A stretch of DNA of 64,000 bases from a bacterium (GTDB taxonomy: Bacteria > Bacteroidota > Ignavibacteria > Kapaibacteriales > UBA7675): positions 1-64,000 of the forward strand of contig JAUIKM010000010.1 in NCBI GenBank assembly GCA_030430495.1, written 5' to 3'. The stretch's first letter is position 1. Every line of letters starts with the position of its first letter. A model generated the notes under the pieces. It was not told the origin of the DNA. It did no database searches and was given only the letters and a program-made list of their open reading frames with translations. The position numbers were made by a program, and so were the translations under genes. Shown piece by piece: positions 16,382 to 26,160 of this stretch.

Positions 16382-17167
16382 TTACTCTTCTGTTAAAATC
16401 AAAGGTTCGCGCTCACCGACAATGACGGTGTGCTCAAAGTGAGCCGAGGGTTTACGGTCCGCACTGCGCACCGTCCAGCCGTCATCGTCAGTCGTAACAT
16501 TTGCGGTGCCGACATTCACCATCGGCTCGATAGCCAGCGCCTGACCGACGCGCAGTTTCACGTTTGGATACTGCGCGCGATGCAGCAGCGGCGGCACAAA
16601 GTTCGGCAGTGCCGGTTCTTCGTGCAGTTGTCGCCCGATGCCGTGTCCAACCAGATCGCGAACAACGGAAAATCCGTTTTTCTCGACATGGCGTTGAACG
16701 GCGCCCGCAATGTTATAGACTTTCTTGCGCGCTACCGCCTGGGCCAATCCCAGGTAGAGCGATTCTTTTGTGACGTCAAGCAGACGTTGTTTCTCATCGG
16801 AAATTGCGCCGACTGCAAAAGTTCTGGCACTGTCGCCAAAAAAGCCGTCTTTTTCTACGCCGCAATCTACGGAAACAATTTGCCCTTCCTGCAATTCTAC
16901 TTCGCCGGGCATGCCGTGAACGACTTCGTCCTCGACGGAAATACAGAGGCAAAAAGGGAAGACCAGTCCGCCTACGCGATACCCTTTGAAGGCGGGGCGT
17001 CCGCCGCGCGAAAGAATGTATTCTTCCGCAATTTTTTCCAGCTCGATGGTTTTGACGCCGGCTTTGACCTGTTTGCCCACAAGCGTAAGCGTGTCCGCGA
17101 CAATGCGCGAAGACGCTTCGATATAATCGATATCCGAAGCTATTTTAACAGCCGGTGCTTGCGACAT
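16382..17167 (-). CDS. map: Methionine aminopeptidase type I
   Basis: Removes the initiator methionine from new proteins in the cytosol. 261 residues. The dinuclear metal site is complete: Asp in VSVDCGVEKDGFFGDSARTF (two Asp), His in VGHGIGRQLHEEP, Glu in ALAIEPMVNVG, and Glu in the C-terminal HFEHTVIVGE region. There is no N-terminal zinc extension, so it is type Ia. The order secY-map-infA-rpmJ without adk is common in Bacteroidota. Confidence 0.97.
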   Translation of the reverse strand: MSQAPAVKIASDIDYIEASSRIVADTLTLVGKQVKAGVKTIELEKIAEEYILSRGGRPAFKGYRVGGLVFPFCLCISVEDEVVHGMPGEVELQEGQIVSVDCGVEKDGFFGDSARTFAVGAISDEKQRLLDVTKESLYLGLAQAVARKKVYNIAGAVQRHVEKNGFSVVRDLVGHGIGRQLHEEPALPNFVPPLLHRAQYPNVKLRVGQALAIEPMVNVGTANVTTDDDGWTVRSADRKPSAHFEHTVIVGEREPLILTEE

Positions 17168-17187
17168 TCAGATAAGCTCCTGCGGGA

Positions 17188-18549
17188 TTAAAATCCGCCG
17201 CCGCCACCCGGCGTGCGAACTCCACGGCCACGCATGCGACCGCTTTTCATGAATCCATCGTAGTGGCGCATCAGCAGATGCGACTCAATCTGCTCAAGGG
17301 TATTCAGTGCAACGCCAACAATAATCAGCAGGCTGGTGCCGCCGAAGAACTGCGAGAACAGCGTCGTAACACCCAAAATGTTCGAAACGAAGTACGGCAG
17401 AATGGCGATCAATGCCAGAAAGATCGAGCCCGGCAACGTGATGCGCGTTAAAATCCGGTCGATGTATTCCGCCGTGGCTTTCCCCGGGCGAATGCCGGGA
17501 ATAAAGCCGCCCTGCTTCTTCATGTTGTCGGCAACGTCGCGCGGGTTAAAGCTGATGGCCGTGTAGAAGTAGGTAAAGAAGATGATAATGAGTGCGTACA
17601 CAACTGAGTAGGCGAGCTCAGTAGGCTGCCAGATGGCGTTCAGATTGGCGGCCCAGGCCGAGTCGCCAAAGAAACTTGCCATGATCGACGGCACAAACAT
17701 GATAGCCTGAGCAAAGATGATCGGCATCACGTTGGCCATGTTGACTTTCAGCGGCAGGTACTGAGTCGTTCCGCCGTAGACTTTCCTTCCGACGACGCGC
17801 TTGGCGTACTGAACCGGAATCTTGCGAACACCCTGGGTCAAAGCCACGGAGGCCATGATCACGACAACGAGCAGAACGAGAATAATCAGGAAAATCGGTA
17901 CAGGACGATCGCCGTCGCTTACCAGCGACAACTCCTGACCGACGGCAGCGGGAAGCTGCGCAATAATCCCGATCATAATGATCAGAGAAATACCGTTGCC
18001 GATGCCTTTTTCAGTAATCTGTTCACCCAGCCACATCAGGAAAACCGTGCCCGCCGTCAGAAGCATGACGGACGAAAGCATAAACAGAACGCCTGGATCT
18101 GCGACAACGGAGCCACCGCCGGCGCCTCCCGTGTTCATGAGATTAAGCGTAAAGCCGACCCCCTGAACAAAGGAAATCAGCACGGTTCCGTACCTGGTCC
18201 ACTGGTTGAGCTTGCGTCGTCCTTCCTCTCCCTCGCGCTGCATGCGCTGAATTTCAGGAATAACGACGCCACCCAATTGCAGGATAATAGAAGCCGAGAT
18301 ATACGGCATGATACCCAGGGCAAAAATGGCTGCGTTGGCGAACGCGCCGCCAACGAACAGATCAATAAAACCAAGGAGTCCGTCCGGGTTGGACGCACTC
18401 GAGCCCCGTAGAGCAGCCACATCAACCCCGGGGAGGGTGATGTGTGCGCCAACCCGCACCACGATCAAGACCACGGCCGTAAAAAAGATACGGGTCCGCA
18501 GATCATCGATCTTGAATATATTTTGGAAAGTCTCTATCAGCTTATTCAT
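17188..18549 (-). CDS. secY: Preprotein translocase subunit SecY
   Basis: Channel-forming subunit of the SecYEG translocon in the inner membrane. 453 residues with about ten transmembrane helices. Landmarks are ARVGAHITLPGVD-like sequence after the first helix, the plug and lateral gate region IMPYISASIILQLGGVVIP, the cytosolic loop IPVQYAKRVVGRKVYGGTTQ, and RPGKATAEYIDRILTRITLP. The tail is glycine-rich (RTPGGGGGF). Its ATG overlaps the rplO stop by 8 bases, indicating translational coupling. SecE is encoded in the same window. Confidence 0.97.
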   Translation of the reverse strand: MNKLIETFQNIFKIDDLRTRIFFTAVVLIVVRVGAHITLPGVDVAALRGSSASNPDGLLGFIDLFVGGAFANAAIFALGIMPYISASIILQLGGVVIPEIQRMQREGEEGRRKLNQWTRYGTVLISFVQGVGFTLNLMNTGGAGGGSVVADPGVLFMLSSVMLLTAGTVFLMWLGEQITEKGIGNGISLIIMIGIIAQLPAAVGQELSLVSDGDRPVPIFLIILVLLVVVIMASVALTQGVRKIPVQYAKRVVGRKVYGGTTQYLPLKVNMANVMPIIFAQAIMFVPSIMASFFGDSAWAANLNAIWQPTELAYSVVYALIIIFFTYFYTAISFNPRDVADNMKKQGGFIPGIRPGKATAEYIDRILTRITLPGSIFLALIAILPYFVSNILGVTTLFSQFFGGTSLLIIVGVALNTLEQIESHLLMRHYDGFMKSGRMRGRGVRTPGGGGGF

Positions 18550-19003
18550 TGATTGTTACCGAACCTCCGGCTGACTCGATTTTTTCCTTCGCCGATGCCG
18601 AAAACTTGTGCGCGCGCACGTTGAGCGCCACTGAGATTTCGCCTTCACCGAGGATTTTAACCGGCGCCTTGCGGATACTGACCGCACCTAGTTCAAACAG
18701 GCGCTCTGGTGTAACTTCACCGCCGTCCAGCCGGCCTTTTTCGACCAGTTCCTGCAGGCGACTAACATTCACAACCTGGTATTCCGTGCGGAATTTGTTG
18801 TGAAATCCAAATTTGGGGATTCGACGGTTGAGGGGCATTTGACCGCCCTCAAACGAATGAATCTGGTTAAAGCCGGACCGGGAGGCATGGCCTTTGTGTC
18901 CACGCGTCGACGTTTTGCCGCGTGTAGAACCCTGGCCGCGTCCAACGCGTTTGCGCGTCTTGCGCGAGCCTTCCGCGTATGTAAGGTTGCCTATGTGTTT
19001 CAT
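18542..19003 (-). CDS. rplO: 50S ribosomal protein L15
   Basis: Late-assembly large-subunit protein. 153 residues: the Gly/Arg-rich N-terminus TRKRVGRGQGSTRGKTSTRG-type region wraps rRNA, followed by EGGQMPLNRRIPKFGFHNKF and a C-terminal globular part ending ESAGGSVTINE. Its ATG overlaps the rpmD stop (ATGA) and its stop overlaps the secY start. Confidence 0.96.
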   Translation of the reverse strand: MKHIGNLTYAEGSRKTRKRVGRGQGSTRGKTSTRGHKGHASRSGFNQIHSFEGGQMPLNRRIPKFGFHNKFRTEYQVVNVSRLQELVEKGRLDGGEVTPERLFELGAVSIRKAPVKILGEGEISVALNVRAHKFSASAKEKIESAGGSVTINE

Positions 19004-19200
19004 TGTTGCGCCTCCGTATCCGGAAGTTCCTCAACCGTGACCATGTGCTTCACCACGTTGATCATTCCAAGGATGTTCGCGTTTTTCGGCTGAATCACTT
19101 CATAGTTCGGACGCCCGAGTCCCAACGCCTGGATGGTCAGCTTCTGTTTTTTCTTTGCATCAATGATGCTTTTGATCTGCCGAATTCTCAGTTTTGACAT
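19000..19200 (-). CDS. rpmD: 50S ribosomal protein L30
   Basis: Small 23S rRNA-binding protein. The ATG at 19200 gives 66 residues, MSKLRIRQIKSIIDAKKKQK, then LGLGRPNYEVIQPKNANILG and MINVVKHMVTVEEL. The track start adds 14 residues without family similarity. The stop overlaps the rplO start by 4 bases. Confidence 0.94.
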   Translation of the reverse strand: MSKLRIRQIKSIIDAKKKQKLTIQALGLGRPNYEVIQPKNANILGMINVVKHMVTVEELPDTEAQQ

Positions 19201-19244
19201 GATTGCCTCGGATTGGAGCGATGCTCGTCGTGATAACGACACGA

Positions 19245-19748
19245 TCAGCCATGCAATACTTTGGAGACGGAAATACCACGCCGGCGCGCTACCGAGCCGA
19301 CGTCTTCCAATTGCTGCAGCGCCTGGAAGGTCGCTTTTACAGAATTATGCGAATTGGAGGAACCCATACTTTTGGTCAGAACGTCATGGACGCCCGCCAT
19401 TTCAAGTACGGCGCGCACGCCACCGGCGGCGATAACCCCTGTACCGGGTGTTGCCGGTTTCAACATGACGCGGCCCGCGCCATATTTGCCGATAACGTCG
19501 TGCGGAATAGTATTTTCCGCCAGCGAAACCTTGATGACACTCTTGCGAGCGGCATCGGTGGCTTTGCTGATGGCATCGGCAACTTCGTTTGCCTTGCCCA
19601 GACCGTAGCCGACGTAGCCCTGGCCGTCACCGACAACCACCAGCGCGCTGAAGCTGAACCGGCGACCGCCTTTAACAACTTTGGCCGTACGGCGTACCGT
19701 CACAAGTTTGTCTTTGAGTTCCAGTTCGGATGGTTTGAACTTCGCCAC
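19245..19748 (-). CDS. rpsE: 30S ribosomal protein S5
   Basis: Small-subunit protein at the mRNA entry site, important for decoding accuracy. 167 residues: the N-terminal double-stranded-RNA-binding fold includes [20 protein letters not shown] and [20 protein letters not shown]; the C-terminal half includes [20 protein letters not shown] and [16 protein letters not shown]. Located between rplR and rpmD as usual. Confidence 0.97.
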   Translation of the reverse strand: MAKFKPSELELKDKLVTVRRTAKVVKGGRRFSFSALVVVGDGQGYVGYGLGKANEVADAISKATDAARKSVIKVSLAENTIPHDVIGKYGAGRVMLKPATPGTGVIAAGGVRAVLEMAGVHDVLTKSMGSSNSHNSVKATFQALQQLEDVGSVARRRGISVSKVLHG

Positions 19749-19790
19749 GCTTAGCCTTCTGAATTATTCAATGTTTGGATTTGGCTGCGC

Positions 19791-20162
19791 TTAGAATTCC
19801 AGGCCGCCTTCGCGGGCGCCGTCAGCCAATGCTTTAATTCGGCCGTGATACCCAAAACCGTTGCGATCAAACACAACCGTTTTGATGTCTTTGGCCACAG
19901 CACGTTCCGCCAGCGCTTTGCCGACAATCGTGCTCACTCCGATTTTGCCCTCGGCCGCTTTGACCTGATCGGCCAGCGTCTTCTCCGTGCTGGAGGCGGA
20001 AACAAGCGTCCGTCGGCTTACATCGTCGATGATTTGCGCGTAAACATGTTTGGCGCTGCGGAAGACGCTCAGTCGCAGACGTTTTTCACGTCCAAGATTG
20101 ATCGTGTTCCGTACGTGATTCTTGCGGCGCTGATAGCGCACCAATTTTTGAGCCGTTTTCAT
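19791..20162 (-). CDS. rplR: 50S ribosomal protein L18
   Basis: Binds 5S rRNA with L5 in the central protuberance. The ATG at 20162 (MKTAQKLVRYQRRKN, 123 residues) is preferred over the GTG three codons upstream. Conserved parts are RLRLSVFRSAKHVYAQIIDD and the C-terminal FDRNGFGYHGRIKALADGAR. Confidence 0.95.
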   Translation of the reverse strand: MKTAQKLVRYQRRKNHVRNTINLGREKRLRLSVFRSAKHVYAQIIDDVSRRTLVSASSTEKTLADQVKAAEGKIGVSTIVGKALAERAVAKDIKTVVFDRNGFGYHGRIKALADGAREGGLEF

Positions 20163-20189
20163 TTTACACACCCGTCACGGATTGCGGAC

Positions 20190-20735
20190 TTACTTGCCCT
20201 TGCCGCCGGACTTACCGGCTTTACGGCGAATCTGTTCATCTTTATACCGGACCCCTTTGCCTTTGTACGGCTCCGGCGGTCGAATCTTGCGAATCTTGGA
20301 GGCTATCTGGCCCACCAGCTGTTTATCGATGCCCGATACGTTAATCACCGTCGGTGAAGTCGTCTCGAACTTGATGCCGTCCGGCGGAATGAATACAACC
20401 GGGTGTGAAAAGCCGAGGTACATCAGCAGCTTGTCGCCACGCATCTCCGAACGAAAACCAACGCCTTCGATCTGGAGAGTGCGCGAAAAGCCGTTGGTGA
20501 CGCCCTCAATGGCGGAGGCCGCCAGCGCACGCGCCAGGCCATGCTTGGCACGGATGTGCTTTTCGTCTGATTCGCGGGAAAACGAAATCTTTCCGTCTTC
20601 CATCGAATAGCCAATTTCCTGCGGCAGGCGGACCGAAAGTTCACCTTTGGGACCTTTTGCCGTCAGACCGTTGACGCCAAATTTTACTTCGGCACCGCTC
20701 GGAATTTCTATGATTTTTTTGCCTATACGAGACAC
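20190..20735 (-). CDS. rplF: 50S ribosomal protein L6, GTG start
   Basis: Large-subunit protein near the factor-binding site. The family begins MSRIGKK; here the matching codon is GTG at 20735 (translated VSRIGKKIIEIPSGAEV in the track), with AGGAG 7 bases upstream. The track start at 20795 would overlap rpsH and add 20 unrelated residues. The result has 181 residues, the normal length. Two L6 repeats are visible, and the C-terminal signature is RPPEPYKGKGVRYKDEQIRR. Confidence 0.95.
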   Translation of the reverse strand: MSRIGKKIIEIPSGAEVKFGVNGLTAKGPKGELSVRLPQEIGYSMEDGKISFSRESDEKHIRAKHGLARALAASAIEGVTNGFSRTLQIEGVGFRSEMRGDKLLMYLGFSHPVVFIPPDGIKFETTSPTVINVSGIDKQLVGQIASKIRKIRPPEPYKGKGVRYKDEQIRRKAGKSGGKGK

Positions 20736-20769
20736 TTCCGACTCCTGATCAAGAGACGAGGATCGATAC

Positions 20770-21165
20770 TTACCAAACTGTGCAGATAACTTCACCGCCG
20801 ACGTTAGCGCGACGTGCTTCTTTATCTGTAATTACCCCATTGGGCGTCGAAACGATTGCGATGCCGAGTCCGTTGCGCACGCGCGGGAGGGACTGGGCGG
20901 AGGAGTAGCTGCGCAGACCCGGACGGGAAATGCGTTTGATTTCCGTGAAAGAGGGCCGGCCCTCGTAGTAGCGCATGACCACGTGAAGTTCGTCTCGCGG
21001 CGAAGCCTCTACGCGCGTGTAATCAACGATGTAGCCCTGTTCTTTCAGGATTTCAGCAATCGCGATTTTCATGTTCGACGCCGGCATCACCGCCCGCTTG
21101 TGCTTCGCACGCGCAGCATTGCGAATGCGCGTCAGGAAGTCGGCTATAGGATCGCTCAGGTTCAT
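20770..21165 (-). CDS. rpsH: 30S ribosomal protein S8
   Basis: Primary 16S rRNA-binding protein and, in E. coli, the repressor of the spc operon. 131 residues: MNLSDPIADFLTRIRNAARA, ILKEQGYIVDYTRVE, RISRPGLRSYSSAQSLPRVR and the C-terminal GLGIAIVSTPNGVITDKEAR then GGEVICTVW. Whether it regulates this operon cannot be seen from sequence. Confidence 0.97.
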   Translation of the reverse strand: MNLSDPIADFLTRIRNAARAKHKRAVMPASNMKIAIAEILKEQGYIVDYTRVEASPRDELHVVMRYYEGRPSFTEIKRISRPGLRSYSSAQSLPRVRNGLGIAIVSTPNGVITDKEARRANVGGEVICTVW

Positions 21166-21206
21166 GTTCTCGAGAGCTCGCGTTAAGATTGAAGATCAAA
21201 TTCTTG

Positions 21207-21476
21207 TTACCAACTGGCTTTGCGGATGCCCGGAATCTTGCCTTCCAATGCCAATTGGCGGAAGACGTTGCGGCAGATACCGAACTTGCGGTATACCGCA
21301 CGCGGACGACCGGTCACGCTGCAGCGATTGCGCACGCGCGAAGGCGAGCTGTTGCGCGGGAGCTTTTGCAGACCTTCGGAGTCGCCCTCCGCTTTCAGCT
21401 CCGCGCGCTTCTTCGCGTATTTTTCCACCATCCGTCGACGCTTATCATTGCGCGCCACCATGCATATTTTCGACAT
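21207..21476 (-). CDS. rpsN: 30S ribosomal protein S14, long zinc-free form
   Basis: Small-subunit head protein. 89 residues, the long form without the CxxC pairs that bind zinc in the short form. Conserved: [40 protein letters not shown] and [20 protein letters not shown]. Together with the cysteine-free L36 this suggests a ribosome with fewer zinc proteins. Confidence 0.96.
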   Translation of the reverse strand: MSKICMVARNDKRRRMVEKYAKKRAELKAEGDSEGLQKLPRNSSPSRVRNRCSVTGRPRAVYRKFGICRNVFRQLALEGKIPGIRKASW

Positions 21477-21518
21477 ATCTACACCAAGCTGGATTTATTG
21501 GCTGTGTTTGTTTCTGGT

Positions 21519-22154
21519 TCAACTCTTGCGGAACGGAAATCCAAATTCCTTCAAGAGGGCGAACGCCTCTTCATCCGTCGGCGCATTAGTAACAAAGGTG
21601 ATATTCAGACCGGAAATGCGGCTCACCTTGTCAACGTCGATTTCAGGGAAAATGATCTGCTCGCGGACGCCCACCGTGTAATTGCCGCGGCCGTCAAAGG
21701 CTTTGTCCGGCAGACCGCGAAAGTCGCGGATACGCGGGGTGGCAATGTTGATGAAACGATCCAGGAATTCAAACATGTGCGCACGGCGCAGCGTCACACG
21801 CACGCCGATCGGCATGCCCTGACGCAGTTTGAAGTTCGAGATCGAAGCACGTGCGCGCGTCACCACTGGACGCTGACCGGAAATAAGCTCGAGTTCATTC
21901 AGAGCGGATTCCAGCAGCTTGCGGTCCTGAACGGCCGCGCCCACACCCATATTCATGGAAATTTTTTCGAGGCGAGGCACCTGCATCACCGACTTGTATT
22001 CAAAGCGCTTCATCAAAGCGGGAACAACCGTTTCGCGATAAAAGCTGCTCAAACGCGGCGGCGGCATTTCTGCGCCATCTTTCATACGCGGACCGACCGG
22101 CTGGAATTCCAGCTTTGACTTTTTCGGTGCCGCTCCTGCTACATTTTTCGCCAT
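21519..22154 (-). CDS. rplE: 50S ribosomal protein L5
   Basis: 5S rRNA-binding protein of the central protuberance. 211 residues, about 30 more than usual because of a polar N-terminal extension ([18 protein letters not shown]). The L5 core begins near [19 protein letters not shown] and includes [40 protein letters not shown] and the closing [14 protein letters not shown]. Confidence 0.96.
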   Translation of the reverse strand: MAKNVAGAAPKKSKLEFQPVGPRMKDGAEMPPPRLSSFYRETVVPALMKRFEYKSVMQVPRLEKISMNMGVGAAVQDRKLLESALNELELISGQRPVVTRARASISNFKLRQGMPIGVRVTLRRAHMFEFLDRFINIATPRIRDFRGLPDKAFDGRGNYTVGVREQIIFPEIDVDKVSRISGLNITFVTNAPTDEEAFALLKEFGFPFRKS

Positions 22155-22195
22155 GATGCTTTATGCCCTTAGCAAATACAAATTCGTGTGTGCGA

Positions 22196-22546
22196 TTAAA
22201 CTTCCGAGCCCGTGCTGCGTGCAATGCGCGTTTTGCTGCCGTTTTCTTCGGTGCGGCTGCCCAGTCGCGTCGGTTTGCCGTTGTCGGCGACCAACTGCAC
22301 GTTGGAATAGTGGATCGGCATTTCGCGCTCAAGGATTGTGCCCTCCGGGTGCTCCTGCGTCGGACGCTGGTGACGCTTGCGGATATTCACACCTTCGACG
22401 ACCACCTGCATTTTGTCCGGATCGATCGCCAGGATGCGCCCCGTGACTTTTTCCTCGCGGTCGTTACCGGCAATAACCTGGACCAGGTCATTTTTCCTGA
22501 GTTTGAGCTTCGGCTTCTTGTTGCCGCCTTTTTTTGCGTTTTTCAT
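22196..22546 (-). CDS. rplX: 50S ribosomal protein L24
   Basis: Assembly initiator of the large subunit with a KOW fold. 116 residues: KLRKNDLVQVIAGNDREEKV, VTGRILAIDPDKMQVVVEGV, NIRKRHQRPTQEHPEGTILE and PIHYSNVQLV. The C-terminus is short and basic (GSKTRIARSTGSEV). Standard position between rplN and rplE. Confidence 0.96.
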   Translation of the reverse strand: MKNAKKGGNKKPKLKLRKNDLVQVIAGNDREEKVTGRILAIDPDKMQVVVEGVNIRKRHQRPTQEHPEGTILEREMPIHYSNVQLVADNGKPTRLGSRTEENGSKTRIARSTGSEV

Positions 22547-22563
22547 GATGCGCTAACTCCGCT

Positions 22564-22929
22564 TTACAGCACTTCAGGAGCAAGTGAGACAATCTTCATG
22601 TAGCTCTTTTCGCGCAGTTCACGCGCGACCGGTCCAAAAATGCGCGTTCCGCGCGGCTCGCCCTGCGTGTTCAGCAGAACAACAGCGTTTTCGTCGAAAC
22701 GGATATAAGAACCGTCCTTGCGGCGAATTTCCTTCTTCGTGCGCACGATTACCGCACGGGACTTCTCGCCTTTTTTCACACCCGCATTGGGAATGGCGTC
22801 TTTGACGCTCACCACGATCAGGTCGCCGACGCCGGCATACTGGCGGTTGCCACCCAGCACGCGGATACATCGCACACGGCGGGCACCGGAATTGTCGGCA
22901 ACAACGAGGTTGGTTTCTTCCTGAATCAT
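22564..22929 (-). CDS. rplN: 50S ribosomal protein L14
   Basis: Highly conserved intersubunit-bridge protein. 121 residues: [60 protein letters not shown] and [20 protein letters not shown]. Usual length and order between rpsQ and rplX. Confidence 0.98.
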   Translation of the reverse strand: MIQEETNLVVADNSGARRVRCIRVLGGNRQYAGVGDLIVVSVKDAIPNAGVKKGEKSRAVIVRTKKEIRRKDGSYIRFDENAVVLLNTQGEPRGTRIFGPVARELREKSYMKIVSLAPEVL

Positions 22930-22942
22930 AGATCAACCCTCC

Positions 22943-23257
22943 TTACTTGGCGCGTTCAATAACTTCCACCAGGCGCCAGCGTTTGCGTGCGCTCAGGGGA
23001 CGTGTTTCCATGATTCGAACCACATCGCCGATGCTGCAGGTGTTCTGCTCATCGTGCGCCAGGTACTTCTTGGTTTTTTTGAAGTACTTTTTGTAGATCG
23101 GGTGTTTAACGCGACGTTCGATCGCCACGGCGATCGTCTTGTCCATTTTGTCGCTCACGACTTTGCCGATACGCATTTTACGCCGGGGGCGTGCGGATTC
23201 GGAGTCGGAATTTTGCAGCGCGGAGCTCGCATCGGTAACAGGAGTTGTATTTTCCAT
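22943..23257 (-). CDS. rpsQ: 30S ribosomal protein S17
   Basis: Primary 16S rRNA binder with an OB fold. The ATG at 23257 ([15 protein letters not shown]) follows GGAT at a suitable distance; the track start is an upstream GTG. 104 residues, about 20 more than usual because of a polar N-terminal extension. The core runs from [20 protein letters not shown] to [20 protein letters not shown]. Confidence 0.94.
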   Translation of the reverse strand: MENTTPVTDASSALQNSDSESARPRRKMRIGKVVSDKMDKTIAVAIERRVKHPIYKKYFKKTKKYLAHDEQNTCSIGDVVRIMETRPLSARKRWRLVEVIERAK

Positions 23258-23275
23258 TTTGCCATCCAGCACAGA

Positions 23276-23491
23276 TTAGGCTGCCGTAGATTCGCTTTGT
23301 TGCTTTTCTGTAATAATGGTCTTGATGCGGGCAATGTCCTTGCGCGTAATGCGGATTTGCGCCGTGTCTTCCAACTCGCCGATAGCACGCTGAAAACGCA
23401 TGTTCATCAGCGTTTCTTCGATGTCGGTCAAAGTGCGTTCCAGCTCTTCAACCGGAAGATTGCGCAGATCCTCCGCTTTGCGTCCCTTCAT
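23276..23491 (-). CDS. rpmC: 50S ribosomal protein L29
   Basis: Small helical protein at the peptide exit tunnel, near the SRP and trigger-factor docking site. 71 residues: MKGRKAEDLRNLPVEELERT, then LMNMRFQRAIGELEDTAQIR and TRKDIARIKTIITEKQ. Located 2 bases downstream of rplP. Confidence 0.95.
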   Translation of the reverse strand: MKGRKAEDLRNLPVEELERTLTDIEETLMNMRFQRAIGELEDTAQIRITRKDIARIKTIITEKQQSESTAA

Positions 23492-23493
23492 GT

Positions 23494-23913
23494 TCAGCCC
23501 TCGTAATCGATGCGTGTGACAAACTTCGTTTTGATCGGCAGTTTGTGCGAAGCCAGACGCAACGCTTCCATCGCGCGCTCGCGGGAAACACCGTCGATTT
23601 CAAACATAATCCGACCGGGACGAATGGACGCTACCCAGTATTCCGGGTTCCCCTTACCGCTACCCATGCGCGTTTCCGCAGCTTTTTTGGTCACCGACTT
23701 ATCGGGGAAGATGCGAATCCAGACTTTACCGTCACGACGCAGATAGCGGTTGATTGCAATACGCGCCGATTCTATCTGACGGTTAGTGATCCAGGCCGTG
23801 TCAAGCGACTTCAGGCCGAACGATCCAAAGTGCACCGTCGATCCGCGATACGCCTTGCCGCGGCGCTTACCGCGCTGTACTTTTCTGTAGCGTACTCGTT
23901 TGGGACTTAACAT
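23494..23913 (-). CDS. rplP: 50S ribosomal protein L16
   Basis: Contacts A-site tRNA and supports the peptidyl transferase region. 139 residues: [60 protein letters not shown] and [16 protein letters not shown]. Standard position between rpsC and rpmC. Confidence 0.97.
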   Translation of the reverse strand: MLSPKRVRYRKVQRGKRRGKAYRGSTVHFGSFGLKSLDTAWITNRQIESARIAINRYLRRDGKVWIRIFPDKSVTKKAAETRMGSGKGNPEYWVASIRPGRIMFEIDGVSRERAMEALRLASHKLPIKTKFVTRIDYEG

Positions 23914-23948
23914 CTCTTTTTCCCGTTATTGAGGCCTACCTGCCGATC

Positions 23949-24617
23949 TTACTTGTTCGACCGGGCAGGACGTTCCTGAAACAATGTCGGCGTACCGATA
24001 ATCTCGCCGAGGCAAATCCACACTTTCACACCGATAGCACCTTGGATCGTTTGCGACGTCGCCGTTGCATAGTCGATATTCGCGCGCAGCGTGTGCAGCG
24101 GGATGCGGCCGTCCTTATACTGTTCCGTACGCGACATCTCAGCTCCGCCAAGACGGCCGGAACATTTGATGCGGATGCCTTCGGCGCCCATACGCATCGT
24201 AGCGCTCAGGGCCTGCTTCATGGCACGGCGATAAGAGATACGACCTTTAATTTGTTGCGCAATCGTGTCAGCCACCAATTGTGCATCCAACTCGGGACGC
24301 TTAATTTCGCTGATCAGGATTTTGACGTCTTTAGCCGTCAGGCGCTTCAATTCTTCTTCGAGTTGAGCGATCTCTTTACCTGAGCGGCCAATCACCACGC
24401 CGGGGCGCGATGTCTTGATCGTCAGGCGGATCTGCTTGGGCGTGCGCTCAATGACTACCCGCGAAACTCCGGCCTTGCGAAGGCGGTTAGCCAGATAGTT
24501 GCGCACCATCAGGTCTTCGGAAAGTTTGGCGGCAAAGTTGTGTTCTTCAAACCAGTTGGCATCCCAGGGGCGGATAATGCCCAGACGCAGGCCGATCGGA
24601 TTTACTTTCTGTCCCAA
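23949..24617 (-). CDS. rpsC: 30S ribosomal protein S3
   Basis: KH-domain protein at the mRNA entry tunnel with helicase function. 222 residues: MGQKVNPIGLRLGIIRPWDA, the KH segment TSRPGVVIGRSGKEIAQLEE, and the C-terminal domain GAEGIRIKCSGRLGGAEMSR, ending with GAIGVKVWICLGEI. Confidence 0.97.
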   Translation of the reverse strand: MGQKVNPIGLRLGIIRPWDANWFEEHNFAAKLSEDLMVRNYLANRLRKAGVSRVVIERTPKQIRLTIKTSRPGVVIGRSGKEIAQLEEELKRLTAKDVKILISEIKRPELDAQLVADTIAQQIKGRISYRRAMKQALSATMRMGAEGIRIKCSGRLGGAEMSRTEQYKDGRIPLHTLRANIDYATATSQTIQGAIGVKVWICLGEIIGTPTLFQERPARSNK

Positions 24618-24636
24618 ATCACTAACTCCTGGAATT

Positions 24637-24981
24637 TTAGTCTAGCGAAGAAACAACGATCGTAAGGTGATTTGAACGCTTGCGCACCCGGTACGCCCGA
24701 CCCATCGGGGCGGGATTGACGCGTTTCATCGTCGGGCCCTGGTTTACGAAAGCCTCCGAGATGACGATATTTTCGTCCGCCACCGGAATCTCGTCGTTCT
24801 TCACCGTCAGATTGGCCAGCGCAGAGCGCAGAACCATTTCAGCCGCAGTGGCTGCCCGCTTGGGTGAGAACTGCAGGATCGCTTTTGCTTCAGCGGCCGA
24901 TTTGCCGCGAATCAGGTCGATCACCAGCCGCATTTTACGAGGGGATCCCCGCAGATAGCGTTTTGTCGCGCGTGCTTCCAT
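24637..24981 (-). CDS. rplV: 50S ribosomal protein L22
   Basis: Exit-tunnel protein; its beta-hairpin lines the constriction. 114 residues: MEARATKRYLRGSPRKMRLV, DLIRGKSAAEAKAILQFSPK and the hairpin region VNQGPTMKRVNPAPMGRAYR. Confidence 0.97.
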   Translation of the reverse strand: MEARATKRYLRGSPRKMRLVIDLIRGKSAAEAKAILQFSPKRAATAAEMVLRSALANLTVKNDEIPVADENIVISEAFVNQGPTMKRVNPAPMGRAYRVRKRSNHLTIVVSSLD

Positions 24982-25015
24982 GTTCGCACTCTCTCCAAAT
25001 CAAAGTAATGCGGTT

Positions 25016-25285
25016 TTACTTCTTCCTGTGTCCGGCATGACCGCGGAACGTACGCGTCGGCGAAAACTCACCGAGCTTGTGCCCCACCATATTTTCCGTC
25101 ACATACACCGGAATAAATTTGTTTCCGTTGTGTACCGCAAAGGTATGTCCAACGAAATCGGGGGAAATCATCGACGAACGGCTCCAGGTCTTGATGACCT
25201 TCTTTTTGCTGGAGCGGTTCATCTCTTCGATCTTCTTTTCCAGCTTATAGCTGATAAAAGGCCCCTTTTTAAGCGAACGTGGCAT
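25016..25285 (-). CDS. rpsS: 30S ribosomal protein S19
   Basis: Small-subunit head protein forming a complex with S13. 89 residues: [40 protein letters not shown] and [20 protein letters not shown]. Usual position between rplB and rplV. Confidence 0.97.
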   Translation of the reverse strand: MPRSLKKGPFISYKLEKKIEEMNRSSKKKVIKTWSRSSMISPDFVGHTFAVHNGNKFIPVYVTENMVGHKLGEFSPTRTFRGHAGHRKK

Positions 25286-25305
25286 ACGTTTTCACCTGCT
25301 AAACT

Positions 25306-26142
25306 TTATTTGACCCGCCGACGAACGATGTACTTGTTCGACGGTTTGCGCTTCTTGCGGGTTTTCAAACCTTTCGTCACTTTGCCCCACGGCGTCACCG
25401 GATGTTGACGACCACCACCGGACTTCGAACGGCCTTCGCCGCCGCCCATCGGGTGATCAACCGGATTCATAGCCATACCGCGCGTTTGCGGGCGAACGCC
25501 CAGCCAGCGCATGCGGCCTGCTTTACCGTAGGAAATATTTTCGTGGTCCGAGTTGCCGACCGTGCCCAGCGTTGCCAGGCAGCGAACAGGCACCATGCGA
25601 ACTTCGCTCGATGGCAGCTTCAGAGTCGCGTACTTGCCTTCGCGTGCCACCAGCTGAGCGGAAGTGCCGGCGCTGCGCGCCATCTGTCCACCTTTGCCTG
25701 GCTGCAGCTCAATGTTGTGTACGAACGAACCGAGCGGGGCGCGACTCAGCGGAATTGCATTTCCGTCGCGAATTTCCGCGTCCGGTCCGGATTCCAGCAC
25801 GTCGCCCACCTTGACTTTGTTCGGCGCTATGATATAGCGCTTCTCACCGTCTTCATATTTCAGCAGCGCGATGCGTGCTGAACGGTTCGGATCGTATTCG
25901 ATCGCCTCCACGGTGGCTTTTACGCCAAACTTCTCGCGGCGGAAATCGATGATCCGGTAGCGGCGTTTGTGTCCGCCACCGCGGTGACGCGACGTAATAC
26001 GCCCGGTGTTGTTGCGGCCGCCCGATTTTTTGAGCGGTTCCAGCAAGGATTTTTCCGGCGTCGTCTTGGTGACTTCCTCAAAGGTGCTCACCGAGTAGTA
26101 GCGCGTGCCTGGCGTAATCGGTTTAAATTTTCTGATGCCCAT
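25306..26142 (-). CDS. rplB: 50S ribosomal protein L2
   Basis: Essential for subunit association and peptidyl transferase activity. 278 residues: [20 protein letters not shown], the middle [20 protein letters not shown], and the C-terminal conserved block [20 protein letters not shown] with the catalytically important His, then [20 protein letters not shown]. Confidence 0.98.
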   Translation of the reverse strand: MGIRKFKPITPGTRYYSVSTFEEVTKTTPEKSLLEPLKKSGGRNNTGRITSRHRGGGHKRRYRIIDFRREKFGVKATVEAIEYDPNRSARIALLKYEDGEKRYIIAPNKVKVGDVLESGPDAEIRDGNAIPLSRAPLGSFVHNIELQPGKGGQMARSAGTSAQLVAREGKYATLKLPSSEVRMVPVRCLATLGTVGNSDHENISYGKAGRMRWLGVRPQTRGMAMNPVDHPMGGGEGRSKSGGGRQHPVTPWGKVTKGLKTRKKRKPSNKYIVRRRVK

Positions 26143-26160
26143 TGTGCCTACCCGTCGGGT